Of a DNA stretch of 64,000 bases, positions 45,547 to 52,994 are shown in pieces. The notes below the pieces were generated by a model that did not search any database, had not been told where the DNA came from, and saw only the letters and a list, made by a program, of their open reading frames with translations. Position 1 is the stretch's first letter; each line of letters begins with the position of its first letter. This stretch comes from UBA1660 sp964462035 (lineage in GTDB: Bacteria; Myxococcota_A; Polyangia; Polyangiales; Houyiibacteriaceae). The stretch lies in the NCBI GenBank assembly GCA_964462035.1, contig CAYXAP010000003.1, positions 186,001-250,000 of the forward strand. Reading direction: 5' to 3'. Position numbers and translations under genes: made by a program.

Positions 45547-46701
45547 CTACCGACAGCAGAAGACGTTCTCGACCGTGTTCCCCACGAAGCGGATGGTGCC
45601 GCCGGTGTCGAAGAGCAGGACGCGGTCCATCCCGTCCATCTGATCGTCGACCAGGCGGACTCCCGGTGCGCAGCGAGCGGCGTCGTTCCCAGCGCTGTCG
45701 ATGACCCGGTCGTCGCCGAGGCCATCCATCACATAGCGATCGCCGCCGTTGCCGCCCCGAAGCTCGTCGTTGCCGGGACCGCCGATCATACGGTCCGCGT
45801 TCTCGCCGCCGTCGAGCTGATCGTTGCCCGGGCCGCCGCGAAGCACGTCATCACCGTTGCCGCCGCTGAGGACATCGGATCCGTCGCCGCCCACGACTTC
45901 ATCGCCCCCGCTGGCACCGTCGATGGTGTCGTCGTCGTCGTCGCCCTCCAGTCGGTCGGAGAAGAAGGCTCCGCGGAGCATGTCGTCACCGCCCCGACCA
46001 CCCAGGAACGAGCCGGCGACCAGAGCCATCAGGTCGTCTGGGCCGTCCGTTCCGACGCGCCGGTCGGGCGGTGCGCATTGAGGGCCGCTGCCACCCATGA
46101 ACGGCTCCCAGGACCCCTCGCAGGCGTCGCAGCGCTCACCACCATAGCCGGGGTCGCAGACGCAGCCGCCCATCCCGTTGCACCAGCCGTGGTCGTTGCA
46201 GTCCTCCGCGTCGCAGGGGTCCTCGCACGCCGGCCCCAGGTCCGGCGCACCGAGGTCGGGCACGCCGAGGTCCATTGCCGGCTCGATCTCCGGCGGCACG
46301 CAGCCGCGGAAGTCGCACTCCGTGGCGTCCGGTGGGTCGCCCGGCCCGGGGCAGATGCGTTCGGCGCAGCTCGCGGCGATCACGATCGTGGCGGTGGTCG
46401 ACGGAGCCACAACGTCGAGCAGCACGCGGCGGGAGGCCACCTCCGCGCCCCTCAGCCGAAGCCGGAGCAGCAGCTCGCGGGACCCGGTGCGGACCCCTCC
46501 GATCTCCGCGATCCGCAGCCCGGCCAGGTAGTCGCCCTCCGGGGCGGCCTCGGCGAACACGGGGTCCCCATCGAGCTCGAGCTCCAGCGTGTCGAACTCG
46601 ACGCGCGGGCTCAGGTCGGTCCGCAGGTCCACGCGGAGGGTCGCGTCATCGCTTCCGCAAGCGAGCAGCCCGATGCAGAGGAACGCGACCAACGAGCGCA
46701 T
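45547..46701 (-). CDS. Lipoprotein with EGF-like and RTX calcium-binding repeats
   Basis: A 384-residue surface lipoprotein (lipobox CIGLLACG). A beta-rich part of about 130 residues is followed by a Pro/Asp linker. Then comes an EGF-like unit with six Cys (CEDPCDAEDCNDHGWCNG, GGCVCDPGYGGERCDAC), then about seven nonapeptide repeats of the RTX type (GGxGxDxLxG, from about 228 to 325). These bind calcium and fold as a beta-roll. It is not a toxin by any visible domain. It looks like a secreted, calcium-stabilised surface protein. Convergent with the ferritin-like protein gene 6 bp away. Confidence 0.82.
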   Translation of the reverse strand: MRSLVAFLCIGLLACGSDDATLRVDLRTDLSPRVEFDTLELELDGDPVFAEAAPEGDYLAGLRIAEIGGVRTGSRELLLRLRLRGAEVASRRVLLDVVAPSTTATIVIAASCAERICPGPGDPPDATECDFRGCVPPEIEPAMDLGVPDLGAPDLGPACEDPCDAEDCNDHGWCNGMGGCVCDPGYGGERCDACEGSWEPFMGGSGPQCAPPDRRVGTDGPDDLMALVAGSFLGGRGGDDMLRGAFFSDRLEGDDDDDTIDGASGGDEVVGGDGSDVLSGGNGDDVLRGGPGNDQLDGGENADRMIGGPGNDELRGGNGGDRYVMDGLGDDRVIDSAGNDAARCAPGVRLVDDQMDGMDRVLLFDTGGTIRFVGNTVENVFCCR

Positions 46702-46744
46702 GCGCCGATTCTCGCATGAACGCGCCGCGCCGCGCAGCGCGTGC

Positions 46745-47899
46745 TCAATACACGAACGGGATGATGCGGAAGCGGGCCTTCCGGCAGTACTGCTCCCAGA
46801 GCTCGCCGTACTTGGCGCGGCAGCGTTTGTCGTCGCGGCCTGCGCGCTGGGTCAACAGGATGATGAGCGTCAGCGGCAGGATGTACGGGAAGGGCGAGGT
46901 GAAGCCGGCGCAGAGCGCGAAGCTGACGTAGACGCCGATCTCGCCGGTGTAGTTGATCTTGCGTCCGACCCCCCACCAACCGCTGATGAGCAGTCGGCCG
47001 TTGAGGGTCTCCGGGGTCTTGCCCCAGATAGGGGCCTCCGGGTCGCGCTTGAACTGGTCCTTCTGCCAGTTCGCGCCCCGGAAGATGGCGTGGCTGAGCA
47101 CGTGGAAGCCCACCAGCGCGGCAGCTCCCCACAGGGGGAAGCCTTCGTGGACCCAGCCCTCGGGCGTTTGGGTCCAGCCGTGGCCGAAGACCCACCAGCC
47201 AACGAGGCTGTAGAGGAAGGGCACGTAGACCAGGTCGCCCCAGACCAACATGAAGCCGAAGCGCTCGGCGATGATGTCCCAGGTCGAGAGCATGAAGTCT
47301 TCCCGCGCGTAGTGGGTGAAGAGGTAGGCCCACGTGAACCCTTGGTAGAGCCACATCTCGAGGGTGATCGCGCCGAAGGTCTCGTACTGCGCGTGGGCGA
47401 AGGCGGCGTTCATCACCGCGAGGCCGATGAGGCTCGGGTGGTACATGAACATCTTCAGGTCGACGCCGAGCAGGGTGGGGTTGAGCTCCGGCCCGAACCA
47501 GAGGTCCGCGAGGAGCGGCGGGAGCGGCGACTCCTCCTTCGTGTGGGTCGCGCCCTTCGCCCGCCCGACCACGAAGAGGTAGAGCGTGAAGACGAGGGAC
47601 CAGACGTTCATCACGATGAAGAGCGACCAGAAGTGGCTCACCAGCGGTGCGAGCGACCAGCCGAAGAAGGCCACGCCCACGCCGAGCACCACGTGAGTGA
47701 TCAGGAAGAGCGGCAGCCCGCTGAGCTTGTACTCCTTCCGGTCGCCATTCGGCTGCTCGAAGCCCATCCAGCGGGGGGCGGGGAGGACGATCGAGCCCAG
47801 GAAGAGGGCCACGATGAAGCCGCTCACCCACAGGGTGGCGTGGGCGAGCGTCTCGGCGGTGACCGGCAGGATCTCGGGAAAGTGCTCCGCGAAAGGCAT
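46745..47899 (-). CDS. Sterol reductase of the ERG4/ERG24 family
   Basis: A 384-residue multi-pass membrane protein of the ERG4/ERG24 (sterol C14/C24-reductase) family. The family signatures are clear: LLISGWWGVGRKINYTGE near residue 310 and MLVWGDLVYVPFLYSL near 225, and the C-terminal RDDKRCRAKYGELWEQYC segment. Members reduce a double bond in sterols with NADPH. Sterol synthesis in bacteria is rare but established in some myxobacteria, which supports the call. No other sterol gene is in the window, so the exact substrate (delta-14 or delta-24) cannot be given. Confidence 0.9.
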   Translation of the reverse strand: MPFAEHFPEILPVTAETLAHATLWVSGFIVALFLGSIVLPAPRWMGFEQPNGDRKEYKLSGLPLFLITHVVLGVGVAFFGWSLAPLVSHFWSLFIVMNVWSLVFTLYLFVVGRAKGATHTKEESPLPPLLADLWFGPELNPTLLGVDLKMFMYHPSLIGLAVMNAAFAHAQYETFGAITLEMWLYQGFTWAYLFTHYAREDFMLSTWDIIAERFGFMLVWGDLVYVPFLYSLVGWWVFGHGWTQTPEGWVHEGFPLWGAAALVGFHVLSHAIFRGANWQKDQFKRDPEAPIWGKTPETLNGRLLISGWWGVGRKINYTGEIGVYVSFALCAGFTSPFPYILPLTLIILLTQRAGRDDKRCRAKYGELWEQYCRKARFRIIPFVY

Positions 47900-47929
47900 C
47901 GGCCGGACCTTTGTATGTCAGCGGCCGCA

Positions 47930-47974
47930 GATCCAGTCCCCTGACCCGCCCGTGGGCGGCGCGGACACTGGATC
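47930..47974. other. Imperfect inverted repeat between divergent genes
   Basis: GATCCAGT (47930-47937) and its exact complement ACTGGATC (47967-47974) enclose a second, GC-rich inverted repeat (CGCCC-GT-GGGCG). It lies between the sterol-reductase start and the start of a small secreted protein gene. It may be an operator or a 5'-leader hairpin. Confidence 0.5.
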
Positions 47975-48008
47975 CTCGTCGCCCACTCGCGGGCGGCGGA
48001 GGACCCCC

Positions 48009-48251
48009 ATGCTCACTCGTCTCTTCGCGGCGATCCTGGTCGTCGCTGCCACCGCTCCGCTCGTAAGGGCCCAAGACCCCGAGCCTCGCCCACGGGTCAT
48101 CGAGATCGACCCCATCGACGTGGTCGGCCGTCGGCAGCAACCAGCCGCCTTCTACGTGCTCCACCGCTCGGCCCTCGGCTACGAGGTCACCGACCTGCGT
48201 TCCAGCTTCGTGCGTCGCATCGTCGAAAGCGTCCGCCGCGCCCCGCTCTAG
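48009..48251 (+). CDS. Small secreted protein, 80 residues
   Basis: An 80-residue product: a signal peptide (MLTRLFAAILVVAATAPLVRAQ) then a 58-residue mature part (EIDPIDVVGRRQQPAAFYVL, then YEVTDLRSSFVRRIVESVR). A GGAGG site lies 7 bp before the ATG at 48009. It is basic at the end and amphipathic. No family recognised. The clean signal peptide and strong ribosome site argue that it is real. Confidence 0.65.
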   Translation: MLTRLFAAILVVAATAPLVRAQDPEPRPRVIEIDPIDVVGRRQQPAAFYVLHRSALGYEVTDLRSSFVRRIVESVRRAPL

Positions 48252-48381
48252 CTGTGACGCCGATTTCCGCACCAGCACGCCCTCTGCAGCCGTCCCCGCG
48301 CGCTCGAAGGCTCTCCTGTGTTCCTCGGTTCGCGGACGCTCCACCTCCACCTGACGCCACGATCCGTTGGGCGGAGAAGCT

Positions 48382-48696
48382 CTAACCCGGGATGGCCGGG
48401 ATCTCGACCTTCTCGTCGCCGCTGCCGACGAGGGTCAGGTGCAGCGACCCGTGCACGTCGCCCTCTCCCTCGGGAGGGCCGCCGCGGCCCTTGCGGAGGT
48501 CGAGCGACGCGTCGAGCGCCTCGACGATGGGCGCCAGCTCGTGGTCCTCGCACTCGAAGCGCAGGACGAGGGCCAACCCTCCCAGCTGGCGGGCGTCGGT
48601 GATGGTCGCGCCGGCCCCCGTGAGCGCGGTGCGCGCCACCACGAGCGCCGTCGCGGCGTTGGCCTCGATCTCGCCCTCCAGCATCCAGAAGCGCAC
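48382..48696 (-). CDS. Small protein of unknown function
   Basis: A 104-residue acidic protein from a GTG at 48696 (ATG at 48684 is an alternative). It reads as an alpha/beta domain (LALVLRFECEDHELAPIVEAL) and ends with an LHLTLVGSGDEKVEIPAIPG strand pair. It is divergent from the GlxA-type regulator gene with a 99-bp spacer. No family recognised; coding character is supported by strong codon bias only in this frame. Confidence 0.6.
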   Translation of the reverse strand: MRFWMLEGEIEANAATALVVARTALTGAGATITDARQLGGLALVLRFECEDHELAPIVEALDASLDLRKGRGGPPEGEGDVHGSLHLTLVGSGDEKVEIPAIPG

Positions 48697-48795
48697 GGGT
48701 GGAGCATAGCCCGCCGTGGCCGGATCGACGGACGTGGCAGAAATCGAGCGGTAAGGGTCATTTGAGACATGCCGCCGGAGCGATAGAGTGCCTGC

Positions 48796-49770
48796 GTGTC
48801 GCCTCGGAACGTCGTCTTCGTCGCCTATGACGAGATCACCACGCTCGACCTGGTCGGGCCGATGGACGTGTTCGACACGGCCGGCCGCGTCGCCGCGCGG
48901 GACCCGCTGCGGAACGAGAGCTACGCGCTCAGCATCGCGAGCCCGGGGGGACGGAGCGTTCGGTCCACGAGCGGCGTGCGTCTCGAGGCCGACGTGGCCG
49001 TCGAGCGTCTTCGGCGGAGTGTCGACACTCTCGTGGTCGTCGGTGGGCTCGGCTCCCGGGCCGCGGCACGGGACGAAGGGCTCGTCCGGGCGGTGGCGCG
49101 ACTCGCCGAGCGCTCGCGACGCGTCGCGTCCGTGTGCTCCGGGGCATTCGTCCTCGCGGCTGCCGGGCTGCTCGACGGCCGACGAGCGGCGACCCATTGG
49201 AGCGCGTGCGACGATCTCGCGCGCTGTTTCCCGGCGGTCCGCGTCGAAGACGACCCCATCTTCGTGCGTGATGGCCGGGTCTGGAGCTCGGCGGGAGTCA
49301 CCGCCGGCATGGACCTGGCGCTGGCGCTCGTCGAAGACGACCTGGGACGAAGAGTGTCCCTTCAGACCGCACGGCAGCTCGTGCTCTTCGCTCGGCGCGG
49401 CGGCGGCCAGAGTCAGTTCAGCCCGCTCCTCGCGCGACAGCTCGCCGAGCGCGACCCGATCCGCGAGCTGCAGACGTGGATCCTCGAGCACGTCGACGAC
49501 GACCTCTCCGTGCCGGCGCTGGCCCGTCGCGTCGCGATGTCACCGCGGCACTTCGCGCGGGTCTTCCGCGAGGAGGTCGGCCAGACGCCCGGCGCCTTCG
49601 TCGAGCTCGCGCGGGTCGAGGTGGCGCGCTCGCTCCTCGAGACCACCGGCCTGCCCGTGGAGCGGGTGGGTGAGGCCGCGGGCTTCGGGAGCGCGCCGAC
49701 CTTCCGCCGGGTCTTTCGCCGCCGTCTCGGCGTCGGCCCTCGAACCTACCGGGACCGCTTCGCGGCCTGA
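48796..49770 (+). CDS. GlxA-type regulator: DJ-1/PfpI plus AraC domain
   Basis: A 324-residue regulator. Residues 1-185 are a DJ-1/PfpI-like domain, with the nucleophile-elbow Cys at 114 (SVCSGAFVLAAAGLL). Residues about 220-320 form a two-helix-turn-helix AraC DNA-binding domain (LARRVAMSPRHFARVFREEVGQTPGAFVE, VGEAAGFGSAPTFRRVFRRRLG). This is the GlxA architecture, where the first part senses a metabolite. It starts with GTG at 48796. It stands 17 bp before a free DJ-1/PfpI enzyme gene, which it probably controls. Confidence 0.93.
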   Translation: MSPRNVVFVAYDEITTLDLVGPMDVFDTAGRVAARDPLRNESYALSIASPGGRSVRSTSGVRLEADVAVERLRRSVDTLVVVGGLGSRAAARDEGLVRAVARLAERSRRVASVCSGAFVLAAAGLLDGRRAATHWSACDDLARCFPAVRVEDDPIFVRDGRVWSSAGVTAGMDLALALVEDDLGRRVSLQTARQLVLFARRGGGQSQFSPLLARQLAERDPIRELQTWILEHVDDDLSVPALARRVAMSPRHFARVFREEVGQTPGAFVELARVEVARSLLETTGLPVERVGEAAGFGSAPTFRRVFRRRLGVGPRTYRDRFAA

Positions 49771-49787
49771 ACGACAGGAGCTCAGCC

Positions 49788-50420
49788 ATGGACATCGTCT
49801 TCCTCCTCTTCGACCGCTTCACCGCGCTCGACGCCATCGGCCCCTACGAGGTGCTCTCCCGGCTGCCCGGCGCAAAGGTGCGCTTCGTGGCCGCCGAGCC
49901 GGGCATCGTCCGCACGGACAACGGCTTCCTGGGCATGGAGGCCGACGGTCGCCGCGACGACGTCGAGCGATGCGACATCCTGGTGGTGCCAGGCGGGAAG
50001 GGCACCCGGCCGTTGGAGTCCGATCCGGCGACCCTCGAGTGGATCCGCAAGGTCCACGCGACCACGAAGTGGACCGTGTCCGTGTGCACCGGTTCGATGA
50101 TCCTGGCGGCTGCCGGGCTGCTCGAAGGCAAGGAGGCGACGACCCACTGGTCGCGCCTCGACGAGTTGGCCGAGCATGGCGCGACCCCGACCCAGGCGCG
50201 CTACGTCTTCGCCGGCGATCGCCTGGCCATCGCGGCTGGCGTGTCTGCCGGCATCGATCTCGGGCTGGCGTTGATCGCTCGCATCGGTGGCGAGGAGCTC
50301 GCGCGCGCCATCCAGCTGGGGGTCGAGTACGACCCGCAGCCGCCCTTCGACGGTGGGTCGGTCGACAAGACGCCCGCGCCGGTGCTGGCGATGGTCCGCG
50401 CGGCGCTCGCCGCCGGCTGA
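49788..50420 (+). CDS. DJ-1/PfpI family protein, isonitrile-hydratase-like
   Basis: A 210-residue protein of the DJ-1/PfpI superfamily. The nucleophile Cys is at residue 100 (VSVCTGSMILAAAGLLEGK), with the preceding Asp/Glu region FDRFTALDAIGPYEVL and VPGGKGTRPL. The VCTGS elbow is typical of isonitrile hydratase (InhA) and related hydratases. It is similar to the N-terminal domain of the GlxA-type protein upstream, so the two may respond to the same compound. An AGGAGC site precedes the ATG. Cytoplasmic. Confidence 0.88.
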   Translation: MDIVFLLFDRFTALDAIGPYEVLSRLPGAKVRFVAAEPGIVRTDNGFLGMEADGRRDDVERCDILVVPGGKGTRPLESDPATLEWIRKVHATTKWTVSVCTGSMILAAAGLLEGKEATTHWSRLDELAEHGATPTQARYVFAGDRLAIAAGVSAGIDLGLALIARIGGEELARAIQLGVEYDPQPPFDGGSVDKTPAPVLAMVRAALAAG

Positions 50421-50421
50421 G

Positions 50422-51261
50422 TCACCCCGGGTTGCCGGCGCTCGGGATCTCGAAGGCGGCGTTGTGGACGTAGTCGGGCCCCGAGCTGGAGACGTCCACG
50501 CCGCCATCGAAGAGGTAGAACGTGGACACGTCGATCGAGATGGTCGTGAAGGCGATGAACCGCGCCCCGCGGGGCAGCGTTCGCCAGCCGACGGCGACGG
50601 CGCGGTAGTCGGACCAGTCCTCCGCGGTGGGGTCGAGCGAGTCGCCACTCGAGCCACCGGCGCCGAACTCGGTGACCGTATTCGAGAAGAAGAGCTCCGC
50701 CATGTACGAGGTACTCTCGTAGGTCTGCGGACCGAGCATCCGGTCGCTCCCGGTGAGGTCCATCTCGATCCGCCACCGGACTTCGACCGTCTCGTCCTCG
50801 GTGGCCTCGGGGTCGCAATAGACGTCGATGGCGACCTCCGTCGGGGCGATGTCGCAGCGAAGCTCACGCGAGCTATCCGTCCACGGCGGGAGCCCTTCCT
50901 CGCAGCGAGCGCGGGTGGCCGCCGCGTCGAAGCTCAACGTCTGGCAGACGGTCCAGTCGCCGATGCCGCGGTCCACGAGGTCGGCTTCGATGCATCGAGA
51001 CTCGCCGAAGCAGTCCACGTCCGCGCAACCAGCTCGGCCGTCCGCGTCTTCGTCGAGGTCCGTGGAGCAGTCCTCGATGGACCGCGCCGCGTCCGGAGGC
51101 CGTGCGTCGGGCCCGCCGTCGGATGGCGCGACGAAGCCGTCGCTGGTGGACGCATCGACGGTCGCCATGTCCCGGTGGTCGACGGACGCATCGGTCCCTG
51201 GACGCGCCTCGTCGTCGCCACAAGCGACGAGGAGGAGCGCGATGAAAAGCGTCTCCCTCAC
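50422..51261 (-). CDS. Lipoprotein of unknown function, Asp-rich
   Basis: A 279-residue lipoprotein: from GTG 51261 the start reads VRETLFIALLLVACG, a good lipobox. An Asp/Ser/Pro-rich linker follows (SDGGPDARPPDAARS), and then Cys-containing parts (CSTDLDEDADGRAGCADVDCFG), a MopE/Ca-binding-like disulfide motif common in myxobacterial lipoproteins. The rest is beta-rich. No family recognised. It is convergent with the DJ-1 gene, one base between stops. Confidence 0.68.
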   Translation of the reverse strand: MRETLFIALLLVACGDDEARPGTDASVDHRDMATVDASTSDGFVAPSDGGPDARPPDAARSIEDCSTDLDEDADGRAGCADVDCFGESRCIEADLVDRGIGDWTVCQTLSFDAAATRARCEEGLPPWTDSSRELRCDIAPTEVAIDVYCDPEATEDETVEVRWRIEMDLTGSDRMLGPQTYESTSYMAELFFSNTVTEFGAGGSSGDSLDPTAEDWSDYRAVAVGWRTLPRGARFIAFTTISIDVSTFYLFDGGVDVSSSGPDYVHNAAFEIPSAGNPG

Positions 51262-51339
51262 GGCCCGGTGAGTTGAGCCGCGGCGAGGAACATTCACGTT
51301 GCGTGGGAGACGCGTGTGGGCACGCACGTAGACTGCGGC

Positions 51340-52014
51340 ATGCGTAGGTGGCGAACGGCGCGACTCGAATCCCTCGCCCTCATCCTCGCCCTGACCCTCA
51401 CCCTCGGGGCGTGCGGATCGGAACCGGAGTCGGAGGTCGGCGATCGGTCCTCGGAGTCGGAGTCGGCGTCCGAGTCGGAGTCGGGTTCGGAGTCGGGTTC
51501 GGAGTCGGAGTCGGAGTCGGAGTCGGAGTCGGGTTCGGACTCGGAGTCGCGTGCGGCGTCCGCGTCGGAGGCGGCGCGCTGCCTCCCCGTCGAGCTCTGC
51601 GGTTGCCCCCTCGGTTGTACCCGCGTCACCGGCGCCATCGTCGGCGCGCGGGTCCGCGGCGAGGCCGGCTCGACGTGCGGTCTCGACCACGAGGTCCTCG
51701 AGCTCAGCACCCCTGACGGCCCCGCTCTGGTCCTGCAGCCCATCGCTCCCGGAGGCGCCAGCTGCGCGCGCCAGTGCCGCGCCCGCCGGCGCGGTCCGAG
51801 CGCGTGCGTCGACCAGTGTGACGGCTGCGAGCCGCCGAACCGCGAGCTCTGGTATCAGCCACCGCCCGAGGATCCCGTGGTGCGCGAGACCCGCGAGCGG
51901 TTCGGCTCCCAGTGGGACACGATGAGCGACCGGCAGCGCCGGTGTCATGTCGACGCCGCACGCGCGGGTCGGCCCGCGCAGATCGGCGACGGGACCTGCG
52001 AGAGCCTGCTCTGA
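51340..52014 (+). CDS. Lipoprotein with Ser-Glu dipeptide linker
   Basis: A 224-residue predicted lipoprotein (lipobox TLTLGACG). A linker of about 45 residues is an almost pure Ser-Glu repeat (SESESGSESGSE). It is followed by a Cys-rich domain (CLPVELCGCPLGCTRV, CARQCRARR, CVDQCDGCEPPN) with about eleven Cys, which must form disulfides outside. The end is charged. No family known. The linker DNA is a hexamer repeat and would vary in length. Start ATG at 51340. Confidence 0.68.
   Translation: MRRWRTARLESLALILALTLTLGACGSEPESEVGDRSSESESASESESGSESGSESESESESESGSDSESRAASASEAARCLPVELCGCPLGCTRVTGAIVGARVRGEAGSTCGLDHEVLELSTPDGPALVLQPIAPGGASCARQCRARRRGPSACVDQCDGCEPPNRELWYQPPPEDPVVRETRERFGSQWDTMSDRQRRCHVDAARAGRPAQIGDGTCESLL
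51451..51549. repeat. TCGGAG hexamer repeat coding for Ser-Glu
   Basis: A run of TCGGAG with a few variants (TCGGGT, TCGGAC, TCGGCG), each multiple of six adding a Ser-Glu pair to the lipoprotein. Every length change keeps the frame. Such runs are prone to slippage and to variation between strains. Confidence 0.88.
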
Positions 52015-52041
52015 GCTGGGGTCGGGGCTCCCCGAGGGAGC

Positions 52042-52893
52042 TCAGATCTTGCGGAGCTTCATCTGCACGTCGCTCGACCAGTGGGCGTCGAAGGCGCGCA
52101 CGCAGGTGTCGAGGTAGCGCTCGTAGTCGATGAAGACCTGGTCGCCCCACTTCTCGCGGATGGTGGCCTCGTTGGCGCGGAGGCGGCGGAGCCACTCGCC
52201 GGTGGTCTTGCCGTAGCTGGTGCGCTGGGTGCGCATCTCGAGGATCTCCCAGTGCGGGTTGACCGCGGCGGTGAGCTCCTCGAGGCGCGGGTTGAGGCCG
52301 CCGGGGAAGATGACGTCGGCGGTGAACTTCAGGTCCGCGAGGTCCTTGCGGTTCCGGGGCACCCGGTTGCGGAGGATCGCCTGGAAGCCGAAGCAGGAGC
52401 CCTTCTCGACCCAGCTCGCGCACTTCGCGAAGTACTTACGGTAGAGCTCGATGGCCATGCCCTTGTGGGACTGGGCGGGCGAGCAGAGGTGGTCGATCAT
52501 CTCGATGGAGACGAGCGCGTCGTACTTCTCGGTGGGCTCGTACTCGGCGTAGTCCTTGACGATCGCCTTCACGCCCTCGAGCTCCTTGGCGTGGATCCAG
52601 TCGCACTGGGCGGTGCTGAGCGTGATGCCGTGCGCGCGCTTCACGCCGCGCTCGCGGACCAGGTACTCCAGGTTCGAGCCCCAGCCGCAGCCGATGTCGA
52701 GCACCAGGCTGTCCGGAGTGACCTCGGCGTAGTCGGCGAGGATCCGGCACTTCTGGATCTGGGCCTGCTCGAGGGTCTCGTCGCCGGTCAGGTAGCTGGC
52801 CGACGTGTAGTGCATGTTCTCGTCGAGCCAGAGGTTGAAGAACTCGTTGGAGACGTCGTACGAGACTTCGATCTGTTCCTGGGTGCTGGTCAT
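52042..52893 (-). CDS. Cyclopropane-fatty-acid-synthase-family methyltransferase
   Basis: A 283-residue SAM-dependent methyltransferase of the CFA synthase / mycolic acid cyclopropane synthase family. It shows SYDVSNEFFNLWLDENMHYTSASY and the SAM-binding VLDIGCGWG (64-72). ITLSTAQCDW and SIEMIDHL follow. It would use methyl from SAM on an unsaturated fatty acyl chain of phospholipids at the membrane. It lacks the N-terminal domain of E. coli Cfa, like the mycobacterial form. The acyl-ACP desaturase in this window could supply the double bond, an inference from co-occurrence only. Confidence 0.9.
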   Translation of the reverse strand: MTSTQEQIEVSYDVSNEFFNLWLDENMHYTSASYLTGDETLEQAQIQKCRILADYAEVTPDSLVLDIGCGWGSNLEYLVRERGVKRAHGITLSTAQCDWIHAKELEGVKAIVKDYAEYEPTEKYDALVSIEMIDHLCSPAQSHKGMAIELYRKYFAKCASWVEKGSCFGFQAILRNRVPRNRKDLADLKFTADVIFPGGLNPRLEELTAAVNPHWEILEMRTQRTSYGKTTGEWLRRLRANEATIREKWGDQVFIDYERYLDTCVRAFDAHWSSDVQMKLRKI

Positions 52894-52994
52894 GGCGGGC
52901 TGAGCCTGCCACCCGCGTGGGCGCCTGTCACGCCGAGGGCGCCGGCCGATCAGCCGGTTTTGGGGAGGGGTTGGGTAGGGGCCGCGCTTCCTGT

